A model generated the notes under the pieces. That model had not been told where the DNA came from and ran no database searches. It was given only the letters and a program-made list of their open reading frames with translations. Below, one piece after another: positions 8,997 through 19,100 of a stretch of DNA of 64,000 bases. Source of the DNA: Pleurocapsa sp. PCC 7319 (GTDB taxonomy: Bacteria > Cyanobacteriota > Cyanobacteriia > Cyanobacteriales > Xenococcaceae); contig NZ_KB235920.1 of assembly GCF_000332195.1 (NCBI RefSeq), positions 1 through 64,000 of the forward strand, given 5' to 3'. The position numbers and the translations under genes were made by a program. Position 1 is the first letter of the stretch. Every line of letters begins with the position of its first letter.

Positions 8997-11744
8997 ATGA
9001 ATAGAAACTCTCATAACAAAATGAAGTTCAGTAACAAAGTCCATTCGTTCCTGGTCTTAATCTGCTTATTTTTCTTGGCTATAGCTATGACTCCTGTAGT
9101 AGCAGAAATCTCGACGCATTCTGCTATGGTGCAAACCCAACTAAATCCTAATCAGTTAGTAACTAAGGCACGAGAACTATACAAAAAACAGGATTTTGAG
9201 GCAGCTTTACCCCTATGGCAACAGGCAGCAAATGAATTTGCTAGGTCTGGAGATAGTTTAAATCAGGCAATGTCGTTAAGTAATTTGTCTTTGACTAATC
9301 AACAGTTGGCTCAATGGCAAGCTGCGGATACGGCTATTAGAAAAAGTATCGAGGTATTAAATTCTAATCAAGCCGATAATTTACCTATTTTCGCTCAAAC
9401 ATTAGATATTAAAGCTAAATTACAGCGAGAAACTGGTCAATCGGCAGAGGCGATCGCATCTTGGCAACAGGCAGCTAAAATTTATCAACAATCAGGTACT
9501 TCTCAAGCACTTGCCCAAATCAAACTCAATCAAGCCCAAGCTTTACAAGACTTGGGTTTATATCCCCGTGCTTGCAAGCGTCTGTTAAATATATTACTTT
9601 TAGAAAATATTTCTACCTGCAAACAACTTAGCCAACTTACCCCAAAGGAATTAGAAGCGGAACTTAAACCTCTTACCTCAAAGCCATCTTTGACCGAAGT
9701 ATCGGCACTGGGAAACTTGGGGGATATATTACTAATTATTGGTCAACCAAAACAGTCAGAAACCATCCTCAAGACTACCCTAAGCCTAGCAAAGAAAATC
9801 AATGCCCCCGAAGAACTGGCAATTAACAGTCTTAGTTATTTAAATATCTCCCAAGCATTGCAAATCCAAGCAGGGGACGTTCGAGGTAAAAGTCAAATAT
9901 ATAGCCAACAAGCAATAGAGGCTTATAACCAGGTGATGTCTTTAGCTACTTCGCCAGCTACTAGACTTCAGGCACAACTCAATCGCCTCAATTTTCTGAT
10001 CGAGCAGGAAGAATGGCAAGAAACTGATTTATTATGGCGATCGCTTTATGCTCAAATTAGCCAATATAATTTACCTGCAAATCGTGACAATATCTATGCC
10101 AGTATTAACTACGGACAGAATTTAATCGAATTAATTGCTCAAGATAATCCAGAGATTTCTGCTCCTTCCATAGTCGGCATAGAGAAAATTCTGGTTGGCG
10201 CTGCTGAAAAAGCGCAGGCATTGGGAGATCGACGCTTAGAAGCTTATGCTTGGGGGAGTCTGGGTAAACTAAAGGAAATCACTAATGACTATACTGCTGC
10301 GAAAAAAATTACCCAAAAAGCACTGAGTTTAGAATCTAGTTTTGATGCTCCCGATCTTAGTTATCAGCACTTTTGGCAATTAGGACGTATCCACAAAAAT
10401 CAAAATAATATCAAAGAAGCGATCGCCGACTACACCAAAGCCTATGATGCCTTACAATCCCTGCGAAGAGATATTGCTACTATCAATCCAGAAGTCCAGT
10501 TTTCTTTTCGAGATGAAGTCGAGCCAGTCTATCGTGAATTAGTGGCACTGGATGTCAAATATACAGAAGGCTTAAATACTAAAAATAACAATCAACAAGT
10601 TCAAGAGAGGCTAATTCAAGCCCGTGAAGTGATTGAGTCTTTACAAATAGCCCAGTTAAACAACTTCTTTCGCGAAGCCTGTATTGATGTTAACCCTCAA
10701 GTAGTTGATGCGATCGATCCCAATACTGCGGTTATATATCCCATTATTCTGCCAGATGAATTAGCAATCATTTTAAGTCTGCCAGATCGACAGCCCCAAT
10801 TATATTCAAGTAAAGTCTCTCAAGCCGAGTTAGAAGAAACGGTAAGAAAAATTAGATCGTCACTGCTGCAAAACTACGATCTAAAGTCAGATTTACCTCA
10901 GTATCAACAAGCTTATAATTGGGTGATTCGTCCTTTAGAATCTGAGCTAGCAACCAATAAAATTAAAACCATTGCTTTCGTCTTAGATGGTGCTTTAAGG
11001 AACATTCCTATGTCGGTACTGCACGATGGCAACCAATATCTAGTGGAGAAATATGCCTTAGCTTTAACACCAGGATTACAGCTTTTTGATACTGAACCTG
11101 TGGGAGCGATTCAACTAGATGCTACTACCGCAGGCTTAAGTAAAGTTCGTCCTAATTTTAAACCTCACAGCGGTTACAACGACTTAAAGGAAGTACCAGT
11201 AGAGTTAGAGCAAATCGAAAAAATTGGACTGACTAAACGTTCTTTACTTAACAATCAATTCACCCAAAAAAATCTCAAGCAAAGTATTGAAGATTCTGGC
11301 TCTCCCATCGTACATCTTGCTACCCATGCCAAATTTAGCTCTAAAGCAGAAGACACCTTTATTCTTGCTTGGGATAAACGCATCAATATTAAAGAGATCG
11401 ATGACCTATTGCGAGATGATACCTATAACCGCAAAAATGCGATCAAACTTTTAGTTTTGAGTGCTTGTGAAACTGCCAGTGGCGATCCGCGAGCTACCTT
11501 TGGTTTAGCGGGATTGGCTGTGCAGTCAGGAGCAAAAAGTACCTTGGCAACATTGTGGTCGGTAGTAGATAAGAGTACCGCTAAATTTATGGGAGATTTT
11601 TATCGCCAACTTCAAAAATCAGGGGAAAATAAAGCTAATAAAGCCGAAGTTCTCCGTCAAGCACAGCTCGATCTAATGGACAATCAAGAGTTTAATCATC
11701 CCCACTTTTGGGCTCCATTTATTTTGTTAGGCAACTGGCAGTAA
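8997..11744 (+). CDS. Exported TPR-CHAT domain protein
   Basis: I choose ATG 8997 (915 aa) over the upstream TTG at 8985 because it precedes a good signal peptide (positive N-terminus, hydrophobic core about residues 15-33, cleavage near VVA-EI). Residues about 45-500 are helical repeats of the tetratricopeptide type (for example ARELYKKQDFEAALPLWQQA). The C-terminal about 300 residues are a CHAT (caspase-like) domain with the dyad His777 in HLATHAKF and Cys824 in LSACETASG, then the conserved GLAGLAVQSGAKSTLATLW. CHAT proteins are clan CD cysteine protease relatives, and many cyanobacterial TPR-CHAT proteins carry a signal peptide. The substrate is unknown. It is transcribed alone, convergent with the fasciclin gene. 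Confidence 0.85.
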   Translation: MNRNSHNKMKFSNKVHSFLVLICLFFLAIAMTPVVAEISTHSAMVQTQLNPNQLVTKARELYKKQDFEAALPLWQQAANEFARSGDSLNQAMSLSNLSLTNQQLAQWQAADTAIRKSIEVLNSNQADNLPIFAQTLDIKAKLQRETGQSAEAIASWQQAAKIYQQSGTSQALAQIKLNQAQALQDLGLYPRACKRLLNILLLENISTCKQLSQLTPKELEAELKPLTSKPSLTEVSALGNLGDILLIIGQPKQSETILKTTLSLAKKINAPEELAINSLSYLNISQALQIQAGDVRGKSQIYSQQAIEAYNQVMSLATSPATRLQAQLNRLNFLIEQEEWQETDLLWRSLYAQISQYNLPANRDNIYASINYGQNLIELIAQDNPEISAPSIVGIEKILVGAAEKAQALGDRRLEAYAWGSLGKLKEITNDYTAAKKITQKALSLESSFDAPDLSYQHFWQLGRIHKNQNNIKEAIADYTKAYDALQSLRRDIATINPEVQFSFRDEVEPVYRELVALDVKYTEGLNTKNNNQQVQERLIQAREVIESLQIAQLNNFFREACIDVNPQVVDAIDPNTAVIYPIILPDELAIILSLPDRQPQLYSSKVSQAELEETVRKIRSSLLQNYDLKSDLPQYQQAYNWVIRPLESELATNKIKTIAFVLDGALRNIPMSVLHDGNQYLVEKYALALTPGLQLFDTEPVGAIQLDATTAGLSKVRPNFKPHSGYNDLKEVPVELEQIEKIGLTKRSLLNNQFTQKNLKQSIEDSGSPIVHLATHAKFSSKAEDTFILAWDKRINIKEIDDLLRDDTYNRKNAIKLLVLSACETASGDPRATFGLAGLAVQSGAKSTLATLWSVVDKSTAKFMGDFYRQLQKSGENKANKAEVLRQAQLDLMDNQEFNHPHFWAPFILLGNWQ

Positions 11745-11745
11745 C

Positions 11746-11781
11746 TAGCAATTAGCGAGTAGCGAGTAATTCTAATTGCTA
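11746..11781. terminator. Candidate bidirectional terminator
   Basis: TAGCAATTA (11746-11754) and TAATTGCTA (11773-11781) form a 9-bp inverted repeat in the 55-nt gap between the convergent CHAT and fasciclin genes. No strong T-run follows on the plus strand, so this is tentative. Confidence 0.35.
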
Positions 11782-11799
11782 CTTTACTCTCCTACTTAA

Positions 11800-12378
11800 C
11801 TAAAATCCAGGGGGGAGTAATACGCGATCTATTTCAATAATTACTCCATTACTAGCTACAGTAGGAGGATATATAGGCAAGGCATTATTTAGGGTATACC
11901 CACTTTTGTCACTAGTTATTGTGACCATCTCTCCCGCTAACGTTTGAACTTTACCGCGATCGATATCCTTTTGGCTAACTTTCCCAGATATCAGGTGATA
12001 TTGTAGTACTTTCTGACGATTTTTTGACTCACTAAATCTCTCAAATACATCATCTGATAAAGCATTGAATGCATCATCGCTGGGAGCAAGTAAGGTCAAT
12101 TCCTCTTTTTTGAGTTTTTCAGTTAAACCTGCCGATTCTATTTCTGCCACAAGATTTTCAAAATCAGGATTATTCTCCAAGCTATCAACTAAATTTCCAT
12201 TTCTGTAGAAGTAGTCAGAATTAGCATTGGGTTGAAATAAATTGATGAGAGGATAAGATGCTTGGGGAAAAACAGGAATGTCAGTGAAGATAATGATACC
12301 TGCAATACCAATCGTGTAGATTAATCTTTTTACCCACTTATTGGTGAAAGAAAAATTTGTGTTGGAGTTTGTCATCAT
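11800..12378 (-). CDS. Fasciclin (FAS1) domain exported protein
   Basis: This 192-aa protein has a hydrophobic N-terminal segment (about residues 15-38) and one FAS1 domain (about 75-190). The diagnostic pieces are LTLLAPSDDAFNAL, YHLISGKVSQKDI, the H1-like TLAGEMVTI, and NGVIIEIDRVLLPP at the end. FAS1 domains are extracellular adhesion or surface-binding modules. It is convergent with the CHAT gene. It lies 31 nt downstream of the AAA-WD40 gene on the same strand, so the two may share a transcript. Confidence 0.85.
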   Translation of the reverse strand: MMTNSNTNFSFTNKWVKRLIYTIGIAGIIIFTDIPVFPQASYPLINLFQPNANSDYFYRNGNLVDSLENNPDFENLVAEIESAGLTEKLKKEELTLLAPSDDAFNALSDDVFERFSESKNRQKVLQYHLISGKVSQKDIDRGKVQTLAGEMVTITSDKSGYTLNNALPIYPPTVASNGVIIEIDRVLLPPGF

Positions 12379-12409
12379 ATTTCTAGATTAAAGATGCCTA
12401 AATAATTAT

Positions 12410-15400
12410 CTATTGGTCAACTAAAGCTCTATCTCCCGCGATTTTGTCGTCATATTTTCGACAAACTTTTAATTTATCTGACTCTTTAGGACTTTCTAGG
12501 AAATAACCGTATTTTTTGAGATTTTGGCAACCTTGCTTTAATTGATTGACTAAGTTTGGTATTTGCCAAATTCTGATAGTTTTATCGGCAGAAGCAGATG
12601 CAATAAATTTACCGTTTGGACTATAGCTTAAATCTAGTATCTTATCTTCATGACCATTTAGAACGTAAAGTAGTTGACTAGTGTTAGCATCCCAGATTCT
12701 GATGGTTTTATCCGAAGAAGCAGAAGCGATCGTCTCTCCATCTGGACTATATTGTACTGCTGTTACATAACCTTGATGACTGCGAAGCTGTTTCAGTTCT
12801 TGACCAGTGTTAGCATCCCAGATTTTGATGGTGTTATCCGAAGAAGCAGAAGAGATCTTTTTTCCATCTGGACTAAAGCTCACACTTACTACATGACCTT
12901 GATGACCGCGAAGTTCTTTGAGTTCTTGACCAGCAGCAACATCCCAAATTTTGATGGTGTTATCCCAGGAAGCAGAAGAGATCTTTTTTCCATCTGGACT
13001 ATAATTTATACCCATTACACGATTAGTATGACTAGAGAGCTGTTTCAGTTCTTGACCAGTGTTAGCATCCCAGATTTTGATGGTGTTATCCGAAGAAGCA
13101 GAAGCTATCTTTTTCCCATTTGGACTATAGGTCACATCCTCCACATAACTTTGATGACCGCGAAGCTCTCGAAGTTTTTGACCCGTATTAGTATCCCAGA
13201 TTTTGATGGTGTTATCCGAAGAAGCAGAAGCTATCTGTTTCCCATTTGGACTATAAATCACTCTTTCTACATTATCTTCATGACCTTTGAATTCTTGGAG
13301 TTCCTTTCTAGGAGTAGCATCGACATCCCAAATTCTAATTGTGCCATCGGCAGAAGCAGAAGCTATCTTTTTGCCATCTGGACTATAAGTTAAACTTTCT
13401 ACACTATCTTCATGACCTTTGAACTTTCGGAGTTCTTCACTAGGAGTAGCATCAGCATCCCAGATTCTAATTGTGCCATCGGCAGAAGCAGAAGCTATGG
13501 TTTTGCCATCTGGACTATAAATCACTCTTTCTACATTATCTTCATGACCAGATAAAATTTGAAGTGTATTATCAGTCGCCACGTCCCAAATTCTAATGGT
13601 TTTATCGGCAGAAGCAGTAGCTATCTGTTTCCCATCTGGGCTATAAATTACACTTTCTACACTATCTTCATGACCAGTTAAAATCTGAAGTATATTGCCA
13701 GTAGTCACATCCCAAATTCGGATAGTTTTATCTGAAGAGGCAGAAGAGATCTGTTTCCCATCTGGGCTATAAATTACACTTTCTACACTATCTTCATGAC
13801 CAGTTAAAATCTGAAGTGTATTGCCAGTAGTCACATTCCAAATTCTAATGGTTTTATCGGCAGAAGCAGTAGCAATTGTCTTGCCATCTGGACTATAACT
13901 TAAATCGTTTACATAACGAGTATGACCGCTTAAAGTCTGGAGTTCTTGACCAGTAGCCACATCCCAAATTCTAATGGTTTTATCAGTAGAAGCAGATGTA
14001 ATCGTTTTGCCATCTGGACTATAAGTCACATTGTTTATAGAGTTTTCATGACCAGTTAAAACCTGAAGTATATTGCCAGTAGTCACATCCCAAATTCTAA
14101 TGGTTTTATCGGCAGAAGCAGAAGCAATTGTCTTGCCATCTGGACTATAGCTTATGCTTGTCACAGAGCGATCGTGACCATTTAAGACCTGAAGTATATT
14201 GCCAGTAGTCACATCCCAAATTCTAATGGTTTTATCGGCAGAAGCAGAAGCAATTGTCTTGCCATCTGGACTATAACTTATGCTTTTAATAGAACTTTTA
14301 CTCTCATGACCTCGAAGTAATTCTATTTCTCGAAACTTACTATTGATCTTATATAGAGAAAGAATTGTAGACGAAGTATTTTCCTGCAAGAGTTTATCAT
14401 TACTGACAAAGGGATATAGTTTTTGACCTAGTTCCATTGCCAAGGATAATAAACTCATTCCTTCGCTATTACTGCCAAAATATTCATTATCTTTAATTTC
14501 ATTAATAATGTTAGTTCCCTGTAATTCTGTTCGAGCTATTCTTACTTGATTTTGAGTTATTCTCAATTTACGCTGAGTATAAAAGATAGTAAAAACAGCA
14601 ATAACTATAAGTAAAGAAGTAATACCCAAACTCCATCGAATAGTTTTCTTATTATTATTTTTCGTTTTTTCTAGAGTTAATTCAGCTTTTTGGATTTTTA
14701 TATTTAAATTATTATTAGCTTCAGTTAAAATATACCTTTCTTTTTTTTGGTCGATTAGTTTATGTTGAAGTTGAAGTTTTTCAGCTTTCTGACATGCCTT
14801 TAAAAAGTTATAATCAACAGAGGAAAGAATTTTATCTTCTGCCCAGTTTAAGGCATCTGTCAATTCATCACCTTTTATAAGTTGAGAATCATCTATTTCT
14901 TTAGAATCCAACCATTTCTTTAAGCTTGCTGCATAAGGGCGTAGTTTTTCTAACTCTTTTTCTATCCAACACTGATTAAAGACTTCACTATAGATACGAT
15001 TATAAATTTTTATTATACCTTGTCTTTTGAAGACTAAACCTGTTAAGAGTAATTCTTCTTGTTCTGGAGAATTATCAGTTCTAACTGCTTCTCCATTTAA
15101 TAATTTTTGATATATTTTTAATAAACCAATTGTTATTTTTGGATTATTTAACAATCTATGCTTGATAGTTCTGAGATGCTGAGGACTATCTTTTATTTCA
15201 TCTAGACCATTAATAATAATTTTTTCTCTTAATACTTTTTCAACATATTTTTCAATTAAGTCATTAGTACAATTATCTTCACAAAGAACTAAGTAGCATA
15301 CTTTTTGGGTTAAAAATGGCTGCCCCCCTGTCCAATACAATATGTTTTCCATAACTTGTTCAGGATTATCAAACTTACATTTCAATCCTTTAGTCAAAGG

Positions 15401-16045
15401 TGATACTTCTTTTAGTTTAAATTCCTCTAAATTTATTGCTTTTCCAATATTAAATGGAGTACGATTTTTATCTTGAATAAGATCAGAAGGAGTAGTTGAA
15501 CCAAGCAAGCAAAAATTTAATCTTTTATATCTAAAGTCATTAGCTCTTTCATTATAAAAAGATCTTATTAATGCGAAAAAGCCATCAGAATCTACTTTGT
15601 CAATGCTCAAGATAGAATCAATTTCATCTATGAATATAACTATTGGGCAATTGATATATTTCAAGATAATATCTTGAATAAATAATGCTAATTTATTTGG
15701 TGAGGCTAATAATTCTTGAATTCTCCACCATTGATTTAAGTCTAGTTCTTTCTTAAGCCCCAAGCTTCTGAGTAAATTATTAGCAATAACCCCATAGAAT
15801 TGTTCTTCTGTAATATTTCTATTAGTGCTACTCAAATCAATAAACACACAAGCAAATCCATCCTCTTCTAATCTTTTTTTTGTTTGAAGTGAAAGACTGG
15901 ATTTTCCCATTTGTCTGCAATTAAGTACGTAGCAAAATGAACCTTCTTTAAGAGCTTGGAAAAGTTGTTCATCTGCTTGGCGTTTAACATAGGTAGGGCT
16001 ATCTATTTCTAGAGTTCCTCCTAGCTGATACTTAATTGTATTCAT
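12410..16045 (-). CDS. AAA-like ATPase with 14 WD40 repeats
   Basis: This is a 1211-aa protein. Residues about 1-340 are an AAA-like (AAA_35-type) P-loop domain with NCRQMGKSSL as Walker A (Lys48, Ser49) and IVIFIDEIDSI as Walker B. A helix-rich linker and one membrane-spanning segment (about 470-492) follow. Residues about 570-1170 hold 14 WD40 repeats of about 42 residues, each with GH near the start, YSPDGK, and DKTIRIWD or a close variant, so two seven-bladed propellers are possible. The repeats are unusually alike at both DNA and protein level. The family is common in cyanobacteria and thought to act in signalling or NLR-like sensing, but no partner is known here. The long plus-strand ORF over the repeats is a shadow. 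Confidence 0.85.
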   Translation of the reverse strand: MNTIKYQLGGTLEIDSPTYVKRQADEQLFQALKEGSFCYVLNCRQMGKSSLSLQTKKRLEEDGFACVFIDLSSTNRNITEEQFYGVIANNLLRSLGLKKELDLNQWWRIQELLASPNKLALFIQDIILKYINCPIVIFIDEIDSILSIDKVDSDGFFALIRSFYNERANDFRYKRLNFCLLGSTTPSDLIQDKNRTPFNIGKAINLEEFKLKEVSPLTKGLKCKFDNPEQVMENILYWTGGQPFLTQKVCYLVLCEDNCTNDLIEKYVEKVLREKIIINGLDEIKDSPQHLRTIKHRLLNNPKITIGLLKIYQKLLNGEAVRTDNSPEQEELLLTGLVFKRQGIIKIYNRIYSEVFNQCWIEKELEKLRPYAASLKKWLDSKEIDDSQLIKGDELTDALNWAEDKILSSVDYNFLKACQKAEKLQLQHKLIDQKKERYILTEANNNLNIKIQKAELTLEKTKNNNKKTIRWSLGITSLLIVIAVFTIFYTQRKLRITQNQVRIARTELQGTNIINEIKDNEYFGSNSEGMSLLSLAMELGQKLYPFVSNDKLLQENTSSTILSLYKINSKFREIELLRGHESKSSIKSISYSPDGKTIASASADKTIRIWDVTTGNILQVLNGHDRSVTSISYSPDGKTIASASADKTIRIWDVTTGNILQVLTGHENSINNVTYSPDGKTITSASTDKTIRIWDVATGQELQTLSGHTRYVNDLSYSPDGKTIATASADKTIRIWNVTTGNTLQILTGHEDSVESVIYSPDGKQISSASSDKTIRIWDVTTGNILQILTGHEDSVESVIYSPDGKQIATASADKTIRIWDVATDNTLQILSGHEDNVERVIYSPDGKTIASASADGTIRIWDADATPSEELRKFKGHEDSVESLTYSPDGKKIASASADGTIRIWDVDATPRKELQEFKGHEDNVERVIYSPNGKQIASASSDNTIKIWDTNTGQKLRELRGHQSYVEDVTYSPNGKKIASASSDNTIKIWDANTGQELKQLSSHTNRVMGINYSPDGKKISSASWDNTIKIWDVAAGQELKELRGHQGHVVSVSFSPDGKKISSASSDNTIKIWDANTGQELKQLRSHQGYVTAVQYSPDGETIASASSDKTIRIWDANTSQLLYVLNGHEDKILDLSYSPNGKFIASASADKTIRIWQIPNLVNQLKQGCQNLKKYGYFLESPKESDKLKVCRKYDDKIAGDRALVDQ

Positions 16046-16187
16046 TAATCTGTGCCTTAGTTAATTGTTTCTTTTGATCTTCTTTTAACTTTTGACACAA
16101 ACTATTTTATGATCCCAGTTATACAGAAGATGAAGATACTTAATGTCAGTCTGTTTAAAAGTTCTCCCTACCAAGAATAAAGAATAT

Positions 16188-19082
16188 TTACATTTGCCTT
16201 TGCATTAAATTAGCAAAGACTCCTGGAGTATTAACTAATTGATCAAAGCTACCCTGCTGAATAACTCTACCTGATTGCAATACATAAATGCGATTTGCTT
16301 TACGAATAGTACTAAGTCTATGAGCGATAACAATACGAGTTACCTGAAGTTTATCCAGGCTGTCGCTGACAATTGCCTGAGTTTTATTATCTAAAGCGCT
16401 TGTAGCCTCATCGAAGAAAAGAATATTAGGTTTGAGAACCAAAGCTTTGGCAATTAATAGTCGTTGTCTTTGTCCTCCTGAAAGATTGCCTCCTCCTTCA
16501 CTAATTACGGTGTGCATTCCCATAGGCATTTTGGAAATATCGTCTTTTAAACCGGCCATTCTAGAAGCATTCCAAGCTTCTTCCAGGTTTATTCGCGCCC
16601 CTCCAGCCAGATTATCAAAAATAGGACCTGACATAATTTTGCCATTTTGTAACACAACTCCTAATTGTCGACGAACAGCACTAATATCTAAACCAGTTAA
16701 ATCTTGACCATCGTAGTGAATACTTCCCTCTTCTGGGGTTTCAAAACCAAGTAGTAATCTTAGAAGTGTTGATTTCCCACTACCAGAACTGCCTACAAGC
16801 GCAATAAATTCCCCTGGCTCGATCTGAATGTTGATATCTTCTAGGGTAAGAGGAATGTCTGGGCGATAGCGAAATGAAACATGCTCAATGTTAATTCTAC
16901 CAATGAGTTTGCCTGGATCGGCTTTGGTAAGTTCTATCTCTGGAATTGTTTTTAAAATTGGTTGGGCACGATGCCATTGGGGAACAACTTCTAAAGTGTT
17001 TGTGACCGTATTACTAACGCTGGTGACCCCCTGAAGAAAGGTTCTAAATGCGGTATTAAAAGCTAAAAAAGTCCCGACTGTTAGACCAATTTGACCTTGG
17101 GTTTGAGCATCTGTGAGTAATTTAAGAGTAAACCAAAACAATACCCCAGAAATAATTGTCGGGATGACGGTATTAAATACTGCCACTATATCTTCTACCA
17201 GTTGAGTGCTTAATTCTAGCTGAATTTGCTGACTATAGTTTTTACTCCAAGCTGCAAAAGCGCGTTTTTCTGCCCCTGCTACCCTTAATTTGGATATGCC
17301 GTTGATTAGTTGAACAATCTGTCCGAAGATATTACCTTCAAGCTCTAGTAGAGGACGAACTTTGCGTACCAAAATGACACCAGAAATAGATGTTATGATT
17401 GCAACTATAAACGCCACAGCTACTGCAACTAAAGCCAATTTAACGCTGTAGTAAAATAGTAGTACTAAATTAAGTAACCCAAACAATCCTGTAATCAGTT
17501 GGATGAGAGTATTACCTCCTAAATGACGGCGAATAGTACTTACGGAACTGACACGAGACTGCAAGTCTCCAGTAGTATAATGACGGAAAAAAGATACTGG
17601 TAAGTTGAGCAGACGATCCCATACCGCAGCTTGGGTATAAGCATCAGAGGTTGTTTCTACTCGCAGTAAAGAGAACCCTTGGGTGAGTCGGAATAAGGAG
17701 ATAGCGATCGCTGCTAAAACTAAACCACCACCAATTTGTAAGAGTAATCCGCGATCGCTGTCGGGAATGGCATTATCGATTAGAATCCTCGTAGCATGAG
17801 GTGTTAGCATTCCTAATAATGTGGCTGCAATCCCTGTTAAAATAATTACTATGAGGTCTTTCACTCTACCAGAAAGAGCGAATCGCAGCACATCAATTAC
17901 ATTAAGAGCTTTATCGGGTAAAGAACGATAAAATATATATGCCATCGGGTTTAGAGTGACTGCATTTTCTTTGTTAACTAAAATACGAGTTTGAGTTGTG
18001 GGATCTAACATTTCATAGCGATCGCTTTTGACAGGCAAAAGTGCTACGGGTATTTCTTTTTTGTAAGCTACTAATGCCCCACAATCAGTCAACCACCATT
18101 TATCTCGAAGTAAAACCTGTCGCACTCGTAAACGAGAAGCACGAGCGATCGCTTCTAAAGGCTCTTTAACTCGATCAAGATCTTCTGAAACAGAAGGAGG
18201 TCTAATAGTAACTCCTAAAACTTTTCCCACTGCACCAGCAGCTACTAACAATGGTGCATCACCGCTCGATAGTTCGTTTGATTGGGACATCAAGGGCGAT
18301 GCTAACTCTCTTAAAGCAGTTACAGTTATTCGATTGTTGAGGCTTTCTCGATCTTTTAATCTCTGTAGTTCTTCAGTATGTTCTTGTTGAGTTTGAAACT
18401 TAACGTAATTGAGCAGCAGTTTATGGAGTTGAGATAAACCTAAAAGTAAAGTATTGGTATCTTGCAGTTTCTTGGTAGTATGAGTTGTTAACTGAACTGC
18501 ACCATCTGCTGATAACCACATTGCATCGTTGATAGGCATGGTTACAGTCGCATTAGTCAGTGTGAGTTCTTCCCAACCTAGCCAGCGTAAATAGCCCTGT
18601 TGAATCTTAATCCAAACCACCCTATCTGCTTCTGGTTGCCAAGTTTGACCGTTACTTAGAGAAAAGCGTTCCTGAGTTTCTGCTTTTACTTGAATTGGTG
18701 GCAGAGAAATAGTGGCAAGAACATCGCTAAATTTATCCAGCCAGTTTTTTATCCACGTGTCAACTCGAATATCTGCATTACTAACCAAGCAATTGAGAAA
18801 TTCTCGATCTAGTTTTAATAATTCTGTTTCACCAATTGGGACTGCCAGTATTTGACTGTCGGTTTTACCAAGACTAGGAATTGTACCAAAAAGAGCTTCA
18901 TTGGGTTCGCAGTTAAACAAATAACGGCGATTGCCCAGAATTAAATCATCTTGTACTGTTACCATAAAGATAGCGATCGCTCCAGTTCGAACTAACCATA
19001 CTGTCTGTGGATCGTTTAGCAATATCGGTTCGTTACCTCGTATTTTGGATATTTGTCCTGGTAAATCCTGTTTATTAATCAT
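16188..19082 (-). CDS. NHLP-type peptide export ABC transporter, permease/ATPase subunit
   Basis: This 964-aa protein is of the kind found paired with a C39-peptidase ABC protein in NHLP-leader RiPP clusters. The first about 380 residues are a soluble region, partly like a cyclic-nucleotide-binding fold, without peptidase motifs. Residues about 410-690 are a six-helix ABC exporter domain. The nucleotide-binding domain has Walker A (LVGSSGSGKST), signature (LSGGQRQRLL), Walker B (ILFFDEATSALD) and the H-loop (VIAHRLST). It is the last gene of the cluster, 18 nt downstream of its partner, and is expected to form a heterodimeric exporter with it. The assignment rests on length, architecture and context. 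Confidence 0.9.
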   Translation of the reverse strand: MINKQDLPGQISKIRGNEPILLNDPQTVWLVRTGAIAIFMVTVQDDLILGNRRYLFNCEPNEALFGTIPSLGKTDSQILAVPIGETELLKLDREFLNCLVSNADIRVDTWIKNWLDKFSDVLATISLPPIQVKAETQERFSLSNGQTWQPEADRVVWIKIQQGYLRWLGWEELTLTNATVTMPINDAMWLSADGAVQLTTHTTKKLQDTNTLLLGLSQLHKLLLNYVKFQTQQEHTEELQRLKDRESLNNRITVTALRELASPLMSQSNELSSGDAPLLVAAGAVGKVLGVTIRPPSVSEDLDRVKEPLEAIARASRLRVRQVLLRDKWWLTDCGALVAYKKEIPVALLPVKSDRYEMLDPTTQTRILVNKENAVTLNPMAYIFYRSLPDKALNVIDVLRFALSGRVKDLIVIILTGIAATLLGMLTPHATRILIDNAIPDSDRGLLLQIGGGLVLAAIAISLFRLTQGFSLLRVETTSDAYTQAAVWDRLLNLPVSFFRHYTTGDLQSRVSSVSTIRRHLGGNTLIQLITGLFGLLNLVLLFYYSVKLALVAVAVAFIVAIITSISGVILVRKVRPLLELEGNIFGQIVQLINGISKLRVAGAEKRAFAAWSKNYSQQIQLELSTQLVEDIVAVFNTVIPTIISGVLFWFTLKLLTDAQTQGQIGLTVGTFLAFNTAFRTFLQGVTSVSNTVTNTLEVVPQWHRAQPILKTIPEIELTKADPGKLIGRINIEHVSFRYRPDIPLTLEDINIQIEPGEFIALVGSSGSGKSTLLRLLLGFETPEEGSIHYDGQDLTGLDISAVRRQLGVVLQNGKIMSGPIFDNLAGGARINLEEAWNASRMAGLKDDISKMPMGMHTVISEGGGNLSGGQRQRLLIAKALVLKPNILFFDEATSALDNKTQAIVSDSLDKLQVTRIVIAHRLSTIRKANRIYVLQSGRVIQQGSFDQLVNTPGVFANLMQRQM

Positions 19083-19100
19083 TGGTCAATTTAATTTTAG

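Noticed and set aside
12674-13393. 239-codon plus-strand ORF over the WD40 region
   Set aside because: It is antisense to the WD40 repeats and shows the same period. The minus-strand frame has clear WD40 motifs.
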